NCBI GenBank assembly: GCA_001839685.1
Contig: MLAK01000052.1
Coordinates: 1 to 13,180, forward strand
Direction of reading: 5' to 3'
DNA: 13,180 nucleotides
Origin: Tritrichomonas foetus
Taxonomy: Eukaryota > Parabasalia > Tritrichomonadida > Tritrichomonadidae
Shown: piece after piece, positions 7,701-13,180 of the stretch
Layout of the letters: every line of letters starts with the position of its first letter
Position numbering within the stretch: position 1 is the stretch's first letter
Translations under genes and position numbers: made by a program
Notes under the pieces: generated by a model
The model's input: only the letters and a program-made list of their open reading frames with translations
The model's database searches: none
What the model was told of the DNA's origin: nothing

Positions 7701-10700
7701 CGAAACTAAATTTTCAAATTCATTCATTTCAACATGTTCATCTGATTTAAATTGCTTGATTTTCTTGGTGGAAGAATTATGAGAACCAATTGGCTCAAAT
7801 AAAGGACTGGGTAAATCAAGCAAAATTTTATCTTTCTTTTTCTCTATGAAAGATGGAGCATATGGAGAAGGAGTTAAAACTTGGGGAACCATGCATCTTA
7901 GACATCTTGGTGATAAATGATAACATTTTGGATTAAAAGTTGATTCAGAAATTGCAGTATCATGAATTGATGCCATAAATCGTTCCCACTGCATTGTTTC
8001 TTCTATTAACATGAATGTAGAATCAAGTATTTTTAGATTTTGTTTATAACTTATTGCTAATTGATACCAATGCTTATTTGATGTGTATTTTTCAATGTTT
8101 ACAGCTTTGGAAATATTTGAAATCTCAGAAACAAATCTAGATTTCATTATTTCATTAGCAACATTTTTGTGAATACTTGAAAATTTGTTTAATCGTTGTT
8201 TAAAAGCATCATCGATTAAAGAAAATGCTGATGAATGTGGTCCCATCGTCATTGTTTCAATTAATCCTATAATATTTTGATCAGCTGAGCTTGTAAAATA
8301 AATAGAAATTTTTAAAATAAAATTTCGAAAATTATTTGGTCGCTCTTTCGACATTAGATACAATGAATAAAAAAATGGCATTTTCGTATTTGTATCAATT
8401 ATAATTGAAGAAAAGTCGATAATATTGACTATTAAAACCTCAATAATATCAAAATAAGTGTTTCGATCGCAATAACTAATTAATCCAAAGAACATGTTTA
8501 CAAAATCTTCACTATATTTTTGTCTACTATTCGATATTTTCATTACATCAAACATATCAGTTAAAAGTGAAGCACCTGAAGTAATAAAACATTTCTCAGT
8601 GATACAAAAATTTAAATAATTCATAAATATTTTCATATAACGGAAATTAGAATCTAATTCGTGTAAAATGGAAGAAGTTAATACTGGGATGAAAAATTTT
8701 CCTCGATTTCGATGGAAAAAAGGAACAGATAAAAATAAAGAAGGGAAAAGTTGTTGAAAAGCTGATTGGTTGGCTTGAAATAAAATTGTTACAATTAAAT
8801 GTGATAGTTGTGATGCTTTTAACCAATTAACTGCTTTGTTTCCTTTGACAGCACAAGATTTTGGTGCTTCAAAACCAAAACTGCTTAAAACAGAAGAAAC
8901 TAAATCTAATAAGAAGTTTGGTGCTGCTGGAGTAGGTGGTAGATCAGGAATTTTGGTGGAATGAATGTCATTAGATTCACTATAACCTATAATTGGCTCT
9001 GATGCTTCACTTAATCCAGATGCATCAATATGAAAATTATCAGATGTTCCATTACTTGTAAATAATTGAAGTAAAATAGGATAATTACAAATCAAAGGAA
9101 ATAAATAGGTGAGAATTATCATGCATTTCTTTGATTGAAAAAGTGCAGGAATTGACGAAAGACACAAAGAAAGTCCATTTTCATAATATGAATTGACTTT
9201 TGATGTAAAGTCTTTCCCAATTGATAAAGCATTAATTGTCGAAAGTGATGTTGCCCAAATTAAAGTTAAGATAATAGGAAGGAACTTATCTTTTTGATTA
9301 AATGATTTATGTAGCTCATTAGTGCATTGCCAAACAATAGGAAAAGCCGAAAGAGGTGCCAATGCAGCAATTAAGGCATCATTCACATCAATAAAACCGG
9401 GAGATATCTTTTCAATTGCAGTAAGTAATTCATAAAAATGAGATGCAAGTTGTTTCGGTGAAACTACAATCAAACCACATAAATTTTTAAAAGGAAGCCA
9501 TTTAGTTACCTGTTTAATTGTATTTCGATTTAAAAAAGTGATTAAGCTATCAATAATTGTATGTTGAATGTCCATTTCACATCGAGCATTGATTAACTCC
9601 CAATAAATTGAAGTAGAGTCCATAAAATGAGCAGTGCCAAGGAATGAAATAATCCAGTTAATTAATTTTGGTAATAGTTCATGATTCTTGAGAAAAATAT
9701 CAACAATTTTTTGACTTTTTGGATTTTGTAAAATAATTGTTGTCAAAAATAATTCAAACTCAGGAATGCTGGAAAAAGTAGTGTTTTGAAATTCATCGAA
9801 TAAAATTTCAACAAGAAGTTCATTGTCAACAAATTTCCATAACTCGTTATCAAAAAGAATAGATGATAATGTCCATTCATCATTTTTCATACCACTTATT
9901 GATTCAACAGCATCATGAATAAAACTTTTTGTAATAAATGATGTTTTCTTGATAGAACGAAGCATTCTCATCCAAAAATCGGAGATATTTCTCACTGTTA
10001 TTTTATTGATGCATAATAAAGTATGAAATATAGAATCAAATTGCTCATTAGTTTGTGAATTATCAAGGAAAGTAAATAAATCCGATAATCGCTTCTGAGA
10101 AATATGATGAAATGGAAATCCAAAATATGGAACAGAATAACAATTTTGTGGAATTGTACCAGTTTTCCGGCTTTGTTGAAAATTATAAGGTGTAAACATT
10201 GAACAATTTAAATGTACAGGTTCAAGCCAACCTGGTCCATTTGAATATAACTCCATATTCTCGGTTGTTACCATATTGGTAAACATTCTAATTGCAGAAC
10301 CAATGAATAAAAGTCCAGTATCTGAATATTCAAATGAAGCAAATGTAAAGAATGTTGGAATAGTTTTATGCGTTTTTATATCTTTTTCTTCGTTAATTTT
10401 TAAAGATATTTTATATTTATGGTTACCAATTGCATTTTCTAAATAAATATAAACGTGATTCCATTTTCCTAAAGAAACATCAAAGCTGTATTTTTTATCA
10501 TCAATCACTGCAATGAGTGAATTACCACTACTTACAAACATTTTCAAATGATCAGCTGTAAAAAACTGAGTATCATTTGTTTTATGAAATTTAACCCAAA
10601 ACGAAATAGCAAAATAATTTTCTTGTAAATGTAAAGTATCACTTCCTCTGAAAAATTGGAATAGTGGGAAATGATCATATTGTAAATCGCAAAAACGTCC

Positions 10701-12620
10701 AATTTCATATGGACGTGATAATAGCATATTGATAAATTGTGGTTTAATGTATCGATTTCCAATTTGATTAATTAGAGGGCAGTCATAGCCATTTGATGCA
10801 TATTCACTTGTTCCAAGAACATAAGCATTATATGGATCAATGTAATTTGGAATCGGAATTAAATGAAATAATGATGGAACACGAATTGGACGAAATAACA
10901 TCGAATTCATTCCATAAACAACTTTTTCTATTTCTGTATATGGCATTGAAAATAATTTATGCGTTTTTGGAAGGGAAATAATAAAATCATCAACTTTTTT
11001 ATATTTTTTCTTACTGACAACAGATCCAAGAATTGGGACGAAAAATGTAAAATCAATTGAATTAATCCATTGAAGACCTCCTGAATCAATAAAATTTGAA
11101 TAAATTTCATTGCTTTTGAGATGTGCTGCATTATTTAATGATAATAAAATGACTTGGCTATTTCGATCTTTTGTATCAGAAATAATTGTTTTGATGTTGG
11201 AAATTGTTGGTTTTTCAACTAATAAAGATGAGCAAGTATCAATCGGTAGATTTGAATAGAGAAGTGAATTTAAAACAGAAATTTGTAAATCAGATGATGA
11301 TTCAACAAACACATTTTTTATTGTTTCTTCAAAGCATTCGATTTTATATAAATTCATTAAAATGTCTGGAGTTGGATTGAGAATAAATGATTCTACAAAT
11401 CCAAATAAAGATAAATCTTTATATGTTAACAATTGATTATCAATTTGATTCATAACAATTCTAAAAACGTCAGAATACTTATCATTTAATGAATGATTTT
11501 CTCGAAAAAGCGATGGCAGAAACTTTTTTAGAGATTCTGGATAATAATTATCAAAAGCGCGAATAATTTCTACCAAATCGTTGAGAGGCCGAATGAAATC
11601 AGTGAACCATAAAATTATTGGAAAGCTTTGATCCAATTCTTCAATTAATGGATTTTTATTCATTATGTAAGGAGTTAATAATGGAAATGCAATATCAGGA
11701 ATATATGAATAAAATGAGCATATTTGGCAAATCCAATGACAAATAATTAAATTCGGTTCAACCTTTGGATTATCATCATTTGAATTAATTAACATCGAGA
11801 GGATTTTAGCAGTTTCTAAAATTTCAATGTTTTTTAACAAAAACTGAAGTGCTTGTAAAGCTCCTGAATTAACTAGCTGAGTAGAAACGCCATTTCTTTG
11901 TTTGCTGAATTGAACAAAAACCATACTGAGAAATTTTGCAGCAAAAAGTTTGTTCTCTACTGGAACTAAATCATTTCTAACTAATGAAGAAAATTCAGAA
12001 AAGAAATTAAATTCAATCTGTGGATCAACTGATGGGAAAAATCGAATAATATGATAAATAAAATCTTGTGTTTCATCTGTGACATCGGGGTTTATTACAA
12101 TTTTTTTCAATATTTCAATTAATCCATTTTTTTCAATAAATTTTGATACAAAACTTTGGTTTACAAAAAGTTGCGAAAAATATGGAATCGTCAATGATAT
12201 GATTTGTTTGTATTGTTTTGAATAATCTTGGGCTGCTATGAATAATTTGAAAATGATTGTTGGAGGTACTCTGTTTGTTATTTGGCCTATTTTTGGTAAA
12301 ATACGAAGAGTTTGAACCAACGATAAAATCGAGCTGCAAATAAGTGGAATATATTCATATATTTTATCTGAAGTGATTAACGAAACATATTTTAATACTC
12401 GCTCATCTGTTTCATCAACCAAAAAGCCTTCGAAAATCGTGAGAAGATTTAAATATAAATGATTGACGTTCTCGAGAGTTTTCTCTGTGTTTAATTGATT
12501 AATTGCGGTTTTGACTTGACGAACACTTTCTTTTTTATCGAATTCTATGTTGATATCATTCCGAGTTAGAAAATCAATCATAGCATTAAAAAAGTTGGAG
12601 AACGTTAAGTGGAGAGTCAT
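4708..12620 (-). CDS. Giant BEACH/WD40 protein with C-terminal FYVE-like finger (one frameshift)
   Basis: BEACH proteins are large cytosolic scaffolds for membrane traffic and autophagy. Order along about 2,637 residues: helical, ARM-like N-terminal part; concanavalin A-like domain (about 645-785, with FAISFWVKF and GLLFIGS); another long helical part; charged linker (about 1720-1800); PH-BEACH-like domain (about 1840-1985); a BEACH remnant (2018-2033, YGRSFADLKRYPFFPG; NEWISRHF at 2274-2281); an Asn/Ser-rich block (about 2120-2232) where the BEACH core should be; WD40 repeats (about 2360-2590); and a Cys-rich finger (2596-2630). The start ATG is preceded three codons upstream by an in-frame TGA. 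One reading frame runs from 12620 to codon 2482; the repeats then continue in the next frame to the TAA at 4710-4708. The change lies at five A (5171-5175) and one base is missing. A stop-fused TAAA follows. No initiator was seen nearby. Family call sure; membership nearest ALFY/neurobeachin type is an inference. Confidence 0.88.
4735..4836 (-). other. FYVE-like Cys-rich finger at the BEACH protein C-terminus
   Basis: Residues 2596-2629 hold four CxxC pairs: CALC, CQAC, CHNC and CKIC. The middle is CQACGRAICHNC, the C-x2-C-G-x3-C-x2-C core of FYVE fingers. The spacing is shorter than usual, and the basic R-K-H-H-C-R patch and the W-x2-D start of true FYVE domains are missing. So zinc binding is likely, but classical phosphatidylinositol-3-phosphate binding is not supported by the residues seen. 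Confidence 0.6.
5169..5180 (-). other. Single-base frame change in the WD40 part of the BEACH gene
   Basis: The frame used from 12620 meets unrelated residues after about codon 2482 and stops at 5102-5100. The next frame carries the natural continuation (NNGQKLAEIDF, more WD40 strands, the finger). The switch point is a run of five A on the plus strand (5171-5175), where one base too few is present. The tract is not a canonical X-XXY-YYZ slippery heptamer in the used frame, so a sequencing indel or a recent true deletion is more likely than programmed frameshifting. Confidence 0.8.
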
Positions 12621-13180
12621 TTGCTTTCAAAAATTGTATAATCACGATGCATGCAAAAGAAAAAGTTTAGTTTAAGATAATTTTCAAATACAAATAAGAA
12701 GAATCTTCAGAAAATATTCTATGCACTCTTTTACATTGTAAATTCGTGATTCTGGTAAAAATGTACCCAACCAAGAAATACGTTTATTTTTATTCAACAA
12801 AATTCACAATTTCTCGACAATAAATGCGATTCATTCGTCCAAACAGAAATGGGAGTGTTGAGGATTTTTTCCCAATAAAATGATGTCAATTAAAAAGGCC
12901 ATAAATCATTCAAACACAAATTTGCAATATTCCTTATTTGTTAATAATTAGAAATCCAAGGTTTTTCTTTTATTCTGGGCTAAATATATTATATAACATC
13001 AGACCAACGAATCTTCACGTTTTTGCATGGTTTTGACACTTTCATTTCGACTTATCCTGAATATTGTCTTTTTGTCCAGTTCTCGATTTTGAACGATAGT
13101 TTTTCCTTATAACGCAGGCAAACATCATGATTGTTATAGAAGAGAATATACACAAAAATTGAAAAAAATTCTTCTTTTGA
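12621..13180. other. Upstream region of the BEACH gene
   Basis: No gene of useful length on either strand. The first 100 bases upstream of the ATG lack a TCAYTW initiator on the minus strand; the nearest match lies near 12878-12883, over 250 bases away. An eight-base palindrome, TGCATGCA, sits at 12648-12655, 28 bases before the start codon. A plus-strand TCATTT lies at 13042-13047 but is followed only by short frames up to the window end. Confidence 0.5.

Noticed and set aside
1..13180. CRISPR arrays, rRNA, tRNA or bacterial operon structure
   Set aside because: No regularly spaced repeats, no rRNA-like or cloverleaf sequence, and gene structure and signals are those of a parabasalid nucleus.

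Overview
The window looks like nuclear DNA of a parabasalid (trichomonad) protist, perhaps Tritrichomonas or a relative. The evidence is strong A/T richness, long apparently intronless genes, a trichomonad-type initiator (TCAYTW, seen on the minus strand at 3725-3730) upstream of one gene, stop codons fused to a TAAA poly(A) signal, and a decayed protein-primed DNA polymerase B of the Maverick/Polinton type, an element that is abundant in trichomonads. No database search was possible, so the genus is an inference.

Layout from left to right. Positions 1-551 are non-coding, A/T-rich DNA with short repeats. Positions 552-2147, with weaker traces to about 2341, hold a broken, 5'-truncated Maverick polymerase gene on the plus strand. 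It has two in-frame nonsense codons, two or three single-base frame changes and another nonsense codon. Its exonuclease motifs I and II are still readable, and a Cys-rich HNH-like module lies between the exonuclease part and the start of the palm region. Positions 2533-3702 (minus) encode an intact RCC1-repeat beta-propeller protein. Positions 3906-4139 (minus) hold a possible 77-residue protein with two hydrophobic segments. Positions 4140-4707 are intergenic, with an initiator-plus-four-codon mini-ORF and an uninterrupted run of 59 A. Positions 4708-12620 (minus) hold one giant gene of about 2,637 codons, broken only by a single-base frame change near 5171-5175. It encodes a BEACH/ALFY-type scaffold: helical N-terminal half, concanavalin A-like domain, PH-BEACH-like domain, an eroded BEACH domain with an Asn/Ser-rich block in place of most of its core, WD40 repeats and a compact FYVE-like Cys-rich finger at the C-terminus. 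Positions 12621-13180 are its upstream region.

The three host genes all read leftward and each appears to be its own transcription unit. They share no pathway. BEACH proteins act in membrane traffic and autophagy, and RCC1-repeat proteins are diverse scaffolds or exchange factors. The polymerase relic sits beyond the 3' end of the RCC1 gene, as inserted and decaying mobile DNA. I saw no new multi-gene system. The most unusual items are the eroded BEACH domain with its FYVE-like tail, the HNH-like module inside the polymerase relic, and the mini-transcription unit at 4295-4322.
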